The notes beneath the pieces were generated by a model, which did no database searches, was not told the DNA's origin, and saw only the letters and a program-made list of their open reading frames with translations. Made by a program: the position numbers and the translations under genes. Below, piece after piece: positions 25,022-34,195 of a stretch of 64,000 nucleotides of DNA (position 1 is the stretch's first letter; each line of letters opens with the position of its first letter). Origin of the DNA: Apostichopus japonicus (Eukaryota; Echinodermata; Holothuroidea; Aspidochirotida; Stichopodidae); contig NC_092571.1 in NCBI RefSeq assembly GCF_037975245.1, forward strand, positions 16,923,917 through 16,987,916. Direction: 5' to 3'.

Positions 25022-25388
25022 CAGTGGCGTAGGAAGGTACTTTTGAGTGGGGGGGGGGGGCTGAAGACTGATGGCCAGCCTGGGGGAGGGGTCTAAGGGG
25101 AGGGGGTGTCCCCCTCCCCTTTGGAATTTTTTTGCATTTCCAGTTGGCCTCAGATGCAATTTGGTGCAATATAGCACACTTCAACACCCACTCCATTTTG
25201 TAAAGAATTTTGCATTTTCACCTGGCCTTAGATGCAATTTGGTGCTTCAAATGAGATTTTTTTCTCATTTGGAAATGAAAAAGGGGTTTTCTGACTTGCG
25301 GAGCGGGGGGCGGAACGATACTTCCGCCCCCCCATATTTTTCACTGGGGGGCTGGCGCCCCCCCAGCCCCCCGGTTCCTACGCCCTTG
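25022..25388. mobile_element. hAT-like MITE with 8-bp TSD, inserted beside a decayed exon
   Basis: The 367-bp element begins CAGTGGCGTAGGAA and ends TTCCTACGCCCTTG, an imperfect terminal inverted repeat. It is flanked by perfect 8-bp direct repeats TTACCTGC (25014-25021 and 25389-25396), the size typical of hAT transposition. The interior is G/C-homopolymer rich and does not encode a transposase. Insertion lies about 30 bp upstream of the former acceptor of the TSR pseudoexon. Confidence 0.85.
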
Positions 25389-25425
25389 TTACCTGCCCAA
25401 CCTAACGCGAACAGGCAGCTTTCGG

Positions 25426-25580
25426 GCCTTGGAGTGGCTGGTCAAAAGTTCTCATGTGAAACACGCAAAGTACAGAGACAAAGTCAATGTCTGTTGGATG
25501 ACGTTACTTATTGTCATTCCAATGGTCCCCTGATGGAACAACAGTCATGCAATCCTATTGGATGTCTTCAGAACATGGGG
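25426..25580 (+). pseudogene. Decayed thrombospondin-type repeat exon
   Basis: This segment aligns along its whole length with the intact exon 28236-28400, sharing CCTTGGAGTG at the start, GTGAAACACG, GGAACAACAG and GCAATCCTATTGGATGTC. Several lesions are visible. The acceptor TTTAG/GACC has become TTCGG-GCC, so the AG is gone and one base is lost. A one-base insertion after TGGTCAA shifts the frame and brings TGA into the original frame. The first cysteine codon has become TTC. The original donor is not retained. A hAT-like MITE sits 37 bp upstream. I read it as a duplicated TSR exon that is no longer spliced. A sequencing error could explain one indel but not all the changes. Confidence 0.8.
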
Positions 25581-25589
25581 TTTAAAGCC

Positions 25590-26800
25590 CGGTATAACGG
25601 TTAACTCTTTTCACCCACCGGGACAGTATACAAGGCTATTAAGGCTACGGGTAACGCAAATGGGGGTTTCTCTCCTTTCGAGTGTACAGCGGTTATTAAG
25701 ATTATAGTTGACAGGGAGAAGATCCCCTTCCCAAATCGTTTGAACAGTGAGGGACTGAGTATGCCCCCTTGCCCTCCCCCCCCCCCACGCACACACACGC
25801 AAATTTTACCGACTAGGAGTGCACTAAAGGGCGTTGCTGGATCATTCAGTTGGATACTTTGAATTGCGAAAAAGTTGCCAGACAATCAAAGTTTTCATTT
25901 CGTATACCTCATGCTCCTAAATATAGCACAGTAATTATAATAAAAGTAACATTGAGAATACACAATATATACCGGTTGTAGATCATACACATGCAATATG
26001 ATAACTTGAAAGGTTGTAAAACTGCTCAAATTGTCTGCCCAGGCTAAAATAGCCTTCTTTTTTATTGGAGGGGCATGAACAAAAAATAGAATTCTTCATG
26101 AGGAGGCACCCTAAACACCGCCGGACCTCTGCCCTCCACCCTCTCCCCAACCCTATTTGTTAGGCTTCTTCCTTCCAAGTGTGACAAGAGGGGATGGGGC
26201 CGTGGGGGGGGGTAAGAGGAGGGCATAATATGGAATTAACAATAGCTTTTTTTTCATTTTCATAATATATTTAAGAAAAAGCGAAGACGTCAAAAGGGGG
26301 CCCGGCAGATGTCATAATTGTATATGCCGCATATTGTTGTTGTTTTTTGCACAATGTGAACTGTCAGATTAAGATGACCTAATTTGTTAGTTAACTTTGA
26401 AAGATAATTTGGTAATCTGTCATAATTACATGATAAAATAGTCCTTTATTCCTTCATTTGTAGAGCCCCACAATGTAATGCATTTTTGAGGGTAATAATA
26501 GCATATACTCAAAGAATTAATGTAATATCTATCAAGGCGCTTATCAATTAAATTTAACTAAATTTATACGAAATATCATCAATGTTATACTCGATTCTAT
26601 AAAACTGCGTGATTCAAATTTGCCAACCGTAAGAAAAGTGCTTTTTAAGTAACTTTTAAGAAGCAGAAGAGAGACAACCAATATAGGAGAATGAACTCAA
26701 TGCCGTGCTGCCTTAAGCAGTTCGAAATCGATCGATTTAATATTTCCTTCGAGCTTATATAGCCTATATATATTTTTTTACTTTCATGTTATCTCCCCAG
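25590..26800. other. Intron between pseudoexon and linker copy 1; partly duplicated
   Basis: Segment 26265-26450 is repeated at 28030-28205, and 26480-26760 is repeated at 30085-30340. The first duplicate precedes an intact TSR exon at 28236, but here the TSR exon is absent at the matching position. No other coding signal was seen. Confidence 0.7.
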
Positions 26801-26920
26801 GCGGTAACAATGATACGCCGCGGAATCCAAATGGCATCTCTCATCAGCAGCAACATCAACAAGACTCCCCTATCGTGCAAGGGAGTGTGAACAGCCAAGC
26901 ATCCGCAACTCGAAGAATTG
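26801..26920 (+). CDS. Gln/Ser-rich linker exon, copy 1
   Basis: A 120-bp exon, phase 1-1, with acceptor TTATCTCCCCAG and donor ATTG/GTAAGT. It encodes 40 residues starting GGNNDTPRNPNGISHQQQHQ and ending in an Arg-Arg-Ile-Gly. There is no cysteine and no hydrophobic core, so it is probably a flexible spacer between TSR modules. Two near-identical paralogous exons occur at 29536 and 30380. Differences are concentrated in the Gln/His run (CAGCAGCAACATCAACAA), consistent with codon-repeat slippage. The strict conservation of both splice sites and frame in all three copies argues that the exons are real. Confidence 0.78.
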
Positions 26921-27009
26921 GTAAGTTTAATACCATCAGACTCATTCCAACATGAATTCCAATATCTAAGCAATTGATTTGAAAAGTCGATCTCATCAAT
27001 AAATAAGAA

Positions 27010-27980
27010 CTTAAAGACCCGGTTTGGTTCCGACCTTGTAATCTTGATTTATTTTCTCGACCTGCAAAATCGAGATCGGCGTGGGAACGAATCTTGATCG
27101 ATTATACTCATTCATGATTGGTAATAACTTCACGGTATAATTCGATTGTGAGTTTGAATAATTCTCTTGACCCGCAATCAACAAAACAATTGATCACGTG
27201 TGCAGTTACATGTAGAAACAGAGTATGATTCGATTGCAATTGCCTCTGAGTTCGACTATTCTCTGCAGACACGCAGTCAAAAGCGTTTGATCCCGGAATG
27301 AGTTTCAATGAAGGAACAGAGTATGCTTTGATTGTATGCTTATGAGGTTGACTATTCTCTGGCACGCAATCCAAAGCGACATTTGATCCCGGAATGAGTT
27401 TCAATGAAGGAACAGAGTATGCTTTGATTGTATGCTTATGAGGTTGACTATTCTCTGGCACGCAGTCAAAAGCGACATTTGATCCCGGAATGAGTTTCAA
27501 TGAAGGAACAGAGTATGCTTTGATTGTATGCTTATGAGGTTGACTATTCTCTGGCACGCAGTCAAAAGCGACATTTGATCTCGGATGAGGTTCAATGAAG
27601 GAACATAGTATGCTTTGATTGCAAGCTCGTGAGTTTGACTATTCTCTGGCACGCAGTCAAAAGCGACATTTGATCCCGGAATGAGTTTCAATGAAGGAAC
27701 AGAGTATGCTTTGATTGCAAGCTCATGAGTTTGACTATTCTCTGGCACGCAGTCAAAAGCGACATTTGATCCCGGAATGAGTTTCCTGCTTTGATTGCAA
27801 GCTCATGAGTTTGACTATTCTCTGGCACGCAGTCAAAAGCGACATTTGATCTCGGAATGAGTTTCAATGAAGGAACATAGTATGCGTTGATTGTAAGCTC
27901 ATGAGTTTAACTATTTTCTGACCCGTCACTAAGAGCGAAATAAGTTCCCGTGTATACCTTTAAATGAAGAGTGAGAAATA
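27010..27980. repeat. 96-bp intronic satellite array
   Basis: At least six units with period 96 bp (one shortened to 80 bp) carry GACTATTCTCTGGCACGCAG and GGAATGAGTTTCAATGAAGG. More diverged units lie at the 5' edge. Because 96 is divisible by three, a frame on the minus strand stays open through the array as a 32-residue repeat; I do not regard it as a gene. The same family follows linker copy 3 at 30560-31130. Confidence 0.9.
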
Positions 27981-28235
27981 AATGATTTGGTTGCTAGCTG
28001 CTGATTTTGACTGTTATATTCTGCCGTGTAATTTCATAATATATTTAAGGAAAAGCGAAGACGTCAAAGGGGGGCCCGGCAGGTGTCATAATTGCAGCAT
28101 ATTGTTTTGTTTATTTGCATAATGTAAATTGTCAGATTAGGATGACCTAAGTTGTAAGTTAACTTTGAAAGATAATTTGGTAATATGTTATAACTACATG
28201 ATAAAATAATAAGCCTAACCATGTCTCTTGTTTAG

Positions 28236-28400
28236 GACCTTGGAGTGAATGGTCAACTTGCACTTGTGAAACACGGAGTGTAATGCGAGAGAGACAATGT
28301 TTGGTGGATGAGGTCAACGAGTGCCTTGCAATTGGCCGTCTGAGGGAACAACAGCCATGCAACCCTATTGGATGTCATCAGAATGGCGGAATAAATCATG
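28236..28400 (+). CDS. Exon encoding a C-x-C thrombospondin-type repeat (intact partner of the pseudoexon)
   Basis: A 165-bp exon (55 codons), phase 1-1, acceptor CTCTTGTTTAG. It encodes GPWSEWSTCTCETRSVMRER, then QC, EC and the end block Q-P-C-N-P-I-G-C, six cysteines in total. W-x-x-W and C-x-C match the other modules. The donor is GTTAGA, a weaker form than GTAAGT, but reading through it meets TAG at once, so splicing here is required. The intron just upstream (28030-28205) is a copy of intron DNA at 26265-26450, which marks the edge of a duplicated block. Confidence 0.8.
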
Positions 28401-29535
28401 GTTAGACCGATTGTTCTATAAAATAACGACAACGGTTTGCCCTTGTTTATACTATAAGAGTTTGTCATAAAGATGTCACGTTCTCGTTCACTCCTATAGT
28501 AAAGATTTTTAACAACATGCGGTTGCCTTACGGCCACCTGTGGCCTCACAGCTGATGTCTGGCCCAAGGCACCCACCCACCCATCAAACAGGCGGCAATG
28601 ATATATTGTCAATGGTGTCGGGCATTTACACCCACCCAGTCCACCTCACCCCTACTCTTCAAAGTAGCGAATTTGAGAACAACGTTAAAGCAGCTATGTA
28701 TCAAAAGGAATAAACTACTTGGTCCTCAGAGCACGTGCTCCCCCACCCCTTTCCCCTCCCCAACCCCACAGAAAAAAGTATTACCTACAAAACGTTTGCT
28801 TATATAGCCTACACCTTACTTCTTGACGTATATACGTCCACGTGGATGCCAACTTGATAATAATAATAAAAATAATAATAATCAGAAGAAGGAAGAAGAA
28901 TAATAATCAGAATAAGAATTAGTCACGAAAAAGGAAAAGAGCTATTTCACTTTGAAAAAATCACTTTGAAAATCAGTTTCAAAGATCAAACCTTTGCGGC
29001 GTATTTCAATAATAACTTGAAATCGATACAACCACATTGCGCTACGTGAGTATGTTCGTATTTCAAAATGAAAGTTTTGCCTCATAAATTAAACATTCCA
29101 TCACCTGTCGTAATCTGTTTTGCCCTAAAACTCAACTTTATTAGGCGGTTCTTACCAACTTTTATTACACAAGTTACAATATATACATCCCTTTTCATTA
29201 CAAAGAAAAAAAAATTAATAGCATAACGAAATTGATTTCGTACGTTTAATTAAAGCAGTTATATGAATTATTTGAAAGTCGTGTCGTGATTATAACCAAA
29301 TTCGCCGATGTTCGTTTGCTAACATTATTGCACGATATGTGGGCAAAATTTACATCACATCTACATTTTAACTAATAAATTTCAAAAGCATAAACAGAAG
29401 CAGAAGAGAGACAACCAATAAGAGAATGAACTCAATGCCGTGCTGCTTTAAGCAGTTTCGAAATCGATCGATTTAATATTTCCTTCGAGCTTATTATTAT
29501 TATTTTTTTTTTTTACTTTCATGTTATCTCACCAG
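28401..29535. other. Intron between TSR exon and linker copy 2
   Basis: An AAT microsatellite lies at 28856-28915. The last ~140 bp (from about 29396) repeats the DNA upstream of the other linker exons. Nothing else stands out. Confidence 0.6.
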
Positions 29536-29646
29536 GCGGTAACATTGATACGCCGCGGAATCCAAATGGAATCTCTCATCAGCATCAAGACTCCCCTATC
29601 ATGCAAGGGAGTGTGAACAGGCAAGCATCCGCGCCTCGAAGAATTG
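29536..29646 (+). CDS. Gln/Ser-rich linker exon, copy 2
   Basis: A 111-bp exon (37 codons), phase 1-1, acceptor TTATCTCACCAG, donor ATTG/GTAAGC. It is a near copy of the exon at 26801, with a shorter Gln/His stretch (HQHQD) and a Ser-to-Arg change (SVNRQAS). About 140 bp of upstream intron is also shared with the other two copies. It lies only 733 bp before linker copy 3 with no recognisable TSR between them, so the two may be alternative or consecutive spacers. Confidence 0.72.
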
Positions 29647-30379
29647 GTAAGCTTTATACCAGACATGTGGGCAAAATTTACGCCGATTTTTTCACATTTC
29701 AACTCGTTTTGGCCATTGGATTACACACTTTTTAAGCCAATACCCACTGCAGTAAAGATGACGAAATTTGGATCGACCCTTGACGAAATTTGGAACCACC
29801 TTATAGTGACACACCTCTCATGTAGAGAGCCCCAAATCTACATGACGCACTCCTTACTTGCGCTCTGCCGTAACTGTCGGCTGGTAGATTTTTACTGAGG
29901 CCGATTTATAGGCCCAAACAATTAACGACTGACGGCATGTACATTATCGATACGTTCTTCTTGCATATAACACAAACAGATAAACAATCTTTTTGTTTTA
30001 AGGAGGTGGGAGGAGGCGGGGGGGGGGGGGGGTGGAGGAGGTTGAGAGAATTACAAAAACTTGAAAATATTTGCTGTTCAGGAAAGCATGTGGATTTGGT
30101 AATAAATAGCATACTCAAAGTATTAATGTAATATGCAGATCTATCAGGGCGCTTATCAAATTTAACTAAATTTATACGAATTATCATCAACGTAATACTC
30201 GATTCTATAAAACTGCGTGAATCAAATTTGCCACCCGTAAGAAAAGCAGAAGAGAGACAACTAATATGAGAATGAACTCAATGCCGTGCTGCTTTACGCA
30301 GTTTCGAAATCGATCGATTTAATATTTCCTTCTAGCTTATTATTATTATTTTTTTTTTACTTTCATGTTATCTCCCCAG

Positions 30380-30493
30380 GCGGTAACATTGAAACGCCGC
30401 GGAATCCAAATGGAATCTCTCATCAGCAGCAACATGACTCCCATATCATGCAAGGGAGTGTGAACAGCCAAGCATCCGTGACTCGAAGAATTG
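30380..30493 (+). CDS. Gln/Ser-rich linker exon, copy 3
   Basis: A 114-bp exon (38 codons), phase 1-1, acceptor TTATCTCCCCAG, donor ATTG/GTAAGC. It begins GGNIETPRNPNGISHQQQHD and ends like its paralogues in RRIG. Copies 1 and 3 are both followed by the same 96-bp satellite family, so exon and satellite were duplicated as one block. Splicing to 41923 would give ATT-GCG-CCA (Ile-Ala-Pro), in frame. Confidence 0.72.
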
Positions 30494-30559
30494 GTAAGCT
30501 TTTAAACCAGACGCATTCCAACATGAATTCCAATAACTAAACAATTGATTTGTATAGTC

Positions 30560-31130
30560 GATCTCATCAAGAAATAATATTTCCTCGACCTGCAAATCGA
30601 GATCGGCGTGGGAGCGAATCTTGATCGATTATACTCATGATTGGTAACTTCACGGTATAATTCGATTGCGAGTTTGAATAATTCTCTTGACCCGCAATCA
30701 ACAAAACAATTGATCACGTGTGCAATTATATAAACAGAGTATGATTCGATTGCAATTGCCTCTGAGTTCGACTATTCTCTGGCCCGCAGTCAAAAGCGAC
30801 ATTTGATCCCAGATGAGGTTGAATGAAGGAACAGGGTATGCTTTGATTGCAAGCTCATGAGTTTGACTATTCTCTGGCACGCAGTCAAAAGGCGACATTT
30901 GATCCCGGAATGAGTTTCAATGAAGGAACAGAGTATGCTGTGCTTGCAAGCTCATGAGTTGGACCAGGGAGTTGTTATGTTCCATAGCAACTCTCTGGTT
31001 GGACTATTCTCTGATCCGCAACCAAGAGCGAAATTAGTTCCCGTATATATACGTTGAAATGAAGAGTGAGAAATAAATGATTTGATTGCGAGCTGCTGAT
31101 TTTGACTGTTATATTCTGCCGTGTAATTCA
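30560..31130. repeat. Second block of the 96-bp satellite family
   Basis: The order of units matches the left part of the 27.0-28.0 kb array (GCAAATCGAGATCGGCGTGG, then ACAAAACAATTGATCACGTG, then the 96-bp units), showing both blocks came from one duplication that included the linker exon. It carries a 35-bp palindromic insertion at 30964. Confidence 0.88.
30964..30998. mobile_element. 35-bp palindromic micro-insertion with 5-bp TSD
   Basis: Arms CCAGGGAGTTGTTATG and CATAGCAACTCTCTGG pair at 14 of 16 positions around a 3-base loop. Flanking TTGGA occurs on both sides (30959-30963, 30999-31003). Removing the insert and one TTGGA restores the satellite unit sequence. Confidence 0.7.
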
Positions 31131-31847
31131 GATGGCAGTTAAGGGCGAAGTTGGCTCAAAAGAACCAACATGATTGAAAATGGATCTCGAAAAGAAACAG
31201 AATTAAAGAGTCAGCAGTCGGTGACGATGAAGACCATTGGTCGGAATTTGACTTTGGTAATTGCTAAAAGTTTGAATTTGTTTGCGATCTTCTGGTTTTG
31301 ACTATTCTCTGTGCTGCAAATCAAGAGCGAAATGTGATCACCGGTGCGTTTAAATGAATTCCTGAGTATAAGCGTATAATTTGATTGCGACCATCTGAGT
31401 TTTTTCGAGAGTATTCTCTGATCCGGAATCAGCGGTCACAAGAACAACATTTGATGCTATCGCCGAACTTGATCAAAATCACTGGAGTAAGTCTTTATCA
31501 CGGGCGGCATACAAAATGAAGAGGTACCTTTTTTTTAACCTTTTTTTTTTAAAGAAAAGTCAGCCAAGATACTAAGATCGCCTATAGGCACGAAAAATAA
31601 GCAACTTAATTGGTCCACTCTCAACACTCTCTTAATATGTGATGACATGATCTTGAGCCTGAATCGCCGAGAAACCATGGACTTTAAAATCATCATGGTT
31701 TCGACTAAACAAGTTTCCAAAGTTCAGGTTCATTGACCCACATGCTGCTGTATCAAGACTACGCGAGCGAATTTAGATCACCGGGTTCAGGGTGTGCATT
31801 GACGAGCCTCACGTAACGCTCTTGTTCACCTCTGTGTACGTATAGAT

Positions 31848-32269
31848 ACGGAAGCGTATAGTAGAAGGGATATTGCATTGACGAGTTACCGACTTGACAA
31901 AACGACAAGTATCTGCAAATTGACGAGTTGACGACATGGTACATGACCAAATTCAGAAAATTGTGGTTTTGACGAGATAACGTAGCTCGTTAATGCATCA
32001 ATTTTCTGCAAATTGATGCATTGACGAGATCCGTTATCTCGTCAAAACCACAATTTTCTGAATTTTGTCACTATGTCGAGATGGTAGTAAGTGATCAACT
32101 CGTCAATTTGCAAAAAAAATTGACGCATTGAAGAGATCCGTTATCTCGTCAAAACGTCAATTTTCTGAATTTGGTCACGTTTCCATCTCGTCAACTCGTC
32201 AGTTGCAGATATACTTGTCGTTTGTCAAGTCGGTAACTCGTCAATACAATGTCCCTTCTACGCTTCCGT
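31848..32269. mobile_element. Foldback element with long inverted repeats
   Basis: Both ends carry ACGGAAGCGTA, with arms of about 140 bp or more that match closely in inverted orientation, including GACGAGTTACCGACTTGACA. The interior repeats GACGAGATAACG and its complement several times. Flanks TATAGAT (31841-31847) and TATAGAT (32271-32277) suggest a 7-8 bp target duplication. No transposase is encoded. Confidence 0.8.
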
Positions 32270-32908
32270 ATATAGATGCTGAGATGTTATTGTTCATAGA
32301 TAATATTCCTTCGAGGTGGGGGGGGGGAGTTGGGTGGGGAGGGGTCATTACAGTCCACAAAATATGACAAAGGTTTCAGTTCTTATGATAAACGAGAATT
32401 TTGAGTATGTTACTTCACGGTGGCAAGGTCGAGCCGGCGACACGTCTGAATTTAAATTGCCCATACCACGATGTACCGTATACATCGTACATTATATGAT
32501 TACCAAAGAAATGCAATTTAGCGAAATGTCGAGGGCGCTAAACTGCACACAGCACACGCCACGTCAGAGTTGCGACATAGAAGGTCTACAGTCACGTGGT
32601 TGGAAGTGAAAGTTTGTATCCATTTACAAGTTCTATACCGACGCTTGACTTGTAGTAAAACACTATATAGTGGGTTGCCGTTGGCGGTATGTTCCGCTTC
32701 CTCTCTGACATTACAAGAACGAAATGTTTATTTATTTATTTTTTTACACGTTGTTAGAACTTCAAAAAAACATGTTTAACTTCACAAAACAATAGAGTAC
32801 ACTATTACATGTTCAGTACTATTTGTCTTTGAGAAACATTGAAAACATAAATCTTAAACATGCTCTTTCACATGTTTTCACTGTAATTTATGATTACGAA
32901 AGTTTGGA

Positions 32909-32955
32909 GATTAAAGCAGTTTTGATTTGATTTGATTTGATTTATTTATTTGATT
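32909..32955 (+). repeat. Retrotransposon-like 3' tail with (GATTT)n
   Basis: GGAGATTAAAGCAGTTTTGA is followed by a GATTT/TTGAT pentamer run and (ATTT)n, which resembles the microsatellite tail of a non-LTR element. No coding part is left upstream. Confidence 0.45.
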
Positions 32956-34078
32956 TTCCACAGATAATAAATAAATAGGCTAAGTTTAGCAGTCTTGTTT
33001 TGACTTGGTTACCCGTCCCTCACAGGCTCACAATCAATTACTCTTTGCCGTCAAGACCTCTACATTAACCAGACGGTAAATGTCAACATATTGACGTTAC
33101 GGATTTATCTATGATCCGCAAGTTTTATCTATACCACCCCTATGACATCGGCGAAAAAAACGCGTTTTTCTCGTGAAATTATACTGACCTGAATAGGAAT
33201 ACCTGAAAGACACGACGTGTGCACCGGTCACAAAGAGCAGTATAGCTCCCTCCTGCATCACTGTCGCGAATGGGTTAATATATATAGGTTTGCATATGTT
33301 AGGCTGGCAAAGCCTGGTTTACCGGTTATTTGGATAACCGTGCAACCGGCTAGTATTCTACGTCACGTACCGATTTTAAAGGGTGTGAAGACTCGCGCAA
33401 AAAGAAACGTCTAATGCCGGTAATCTGACCTAGTTTCGAATGAGGTGTAACAGAAGTGTTAGACACCACCATCGATCCCAGAAAATACGCACACAGCTTG
33501 CTACCGTCGGTAATTAGACACTAGTGTACAGTCAGTACATACAGCTGCGGTAAATACCCACAGCACATTGTATAAACGATACAGCGATGGACATCTCAGG
33601 TCCAGCTAAAGATAACAAGGTATCACGTTTCATTACTGTCTGCATTTTGTAGCGACACGAACAAAACGTCACTTGCAAGCAACAGAAAGTTAACTTTTTC
33701 AGATGCCTTTAAATCCACCTCAGTATAAGCGATTGGCCTATACGTAAGTTTCGTTGTTATTGGGTTTCTTTTGGGGGTTTTCGTTTCGATGTTGTGCTGT
33801 GTTTGTTTTTTTTTTCACTTGTTGCTGCAGCGGATAATCAGTCTCAGATTCGTCTTGTTCAGTATGATCATATTCCTTATAAAAACAAGTGGTGTATACC
33901 TGGGATTAGGAAGTGAGACATCCTTGTATAGGGCAACATGATACAGGACATTGTCTATATGAAGGGGCTCGTAGACAGCTTACAAAGTGAAAGTTCGTAG
34001 CGAAAGGTTCCCTGTTATACTTTACTTTAAATATTGTAGGCCTAAACATAGAAAATGTGTCAACATGGAAGAACAACA

Positions 34079-34099
34079 TATATATATATATATGTAAAT

Positions 34100-34193
<94 letters not shown>
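34079..34193. repeat. (TA)n microsatellite
   Basis: About 115 bp of almost pure TA, with a few interrupting A/T/G changes near the left edge. Confidence 0.95.

Positions 34194-34195
<2 letters not shown>

Noticed and set aside
27108-27748. Repeat protein on the minus strand (32-residue units)
   Set aside because: Arises because the satellite period is 96 bp. Units vary by indels that break the frame, and no start or promoter context is seen.
33585-33617. Short first exon (MDISGPAKDNK) before a GTATCA donor
   Set aside because: Good ATG context, but phase 0, no signal peptide and no downstream partner exon recognised.
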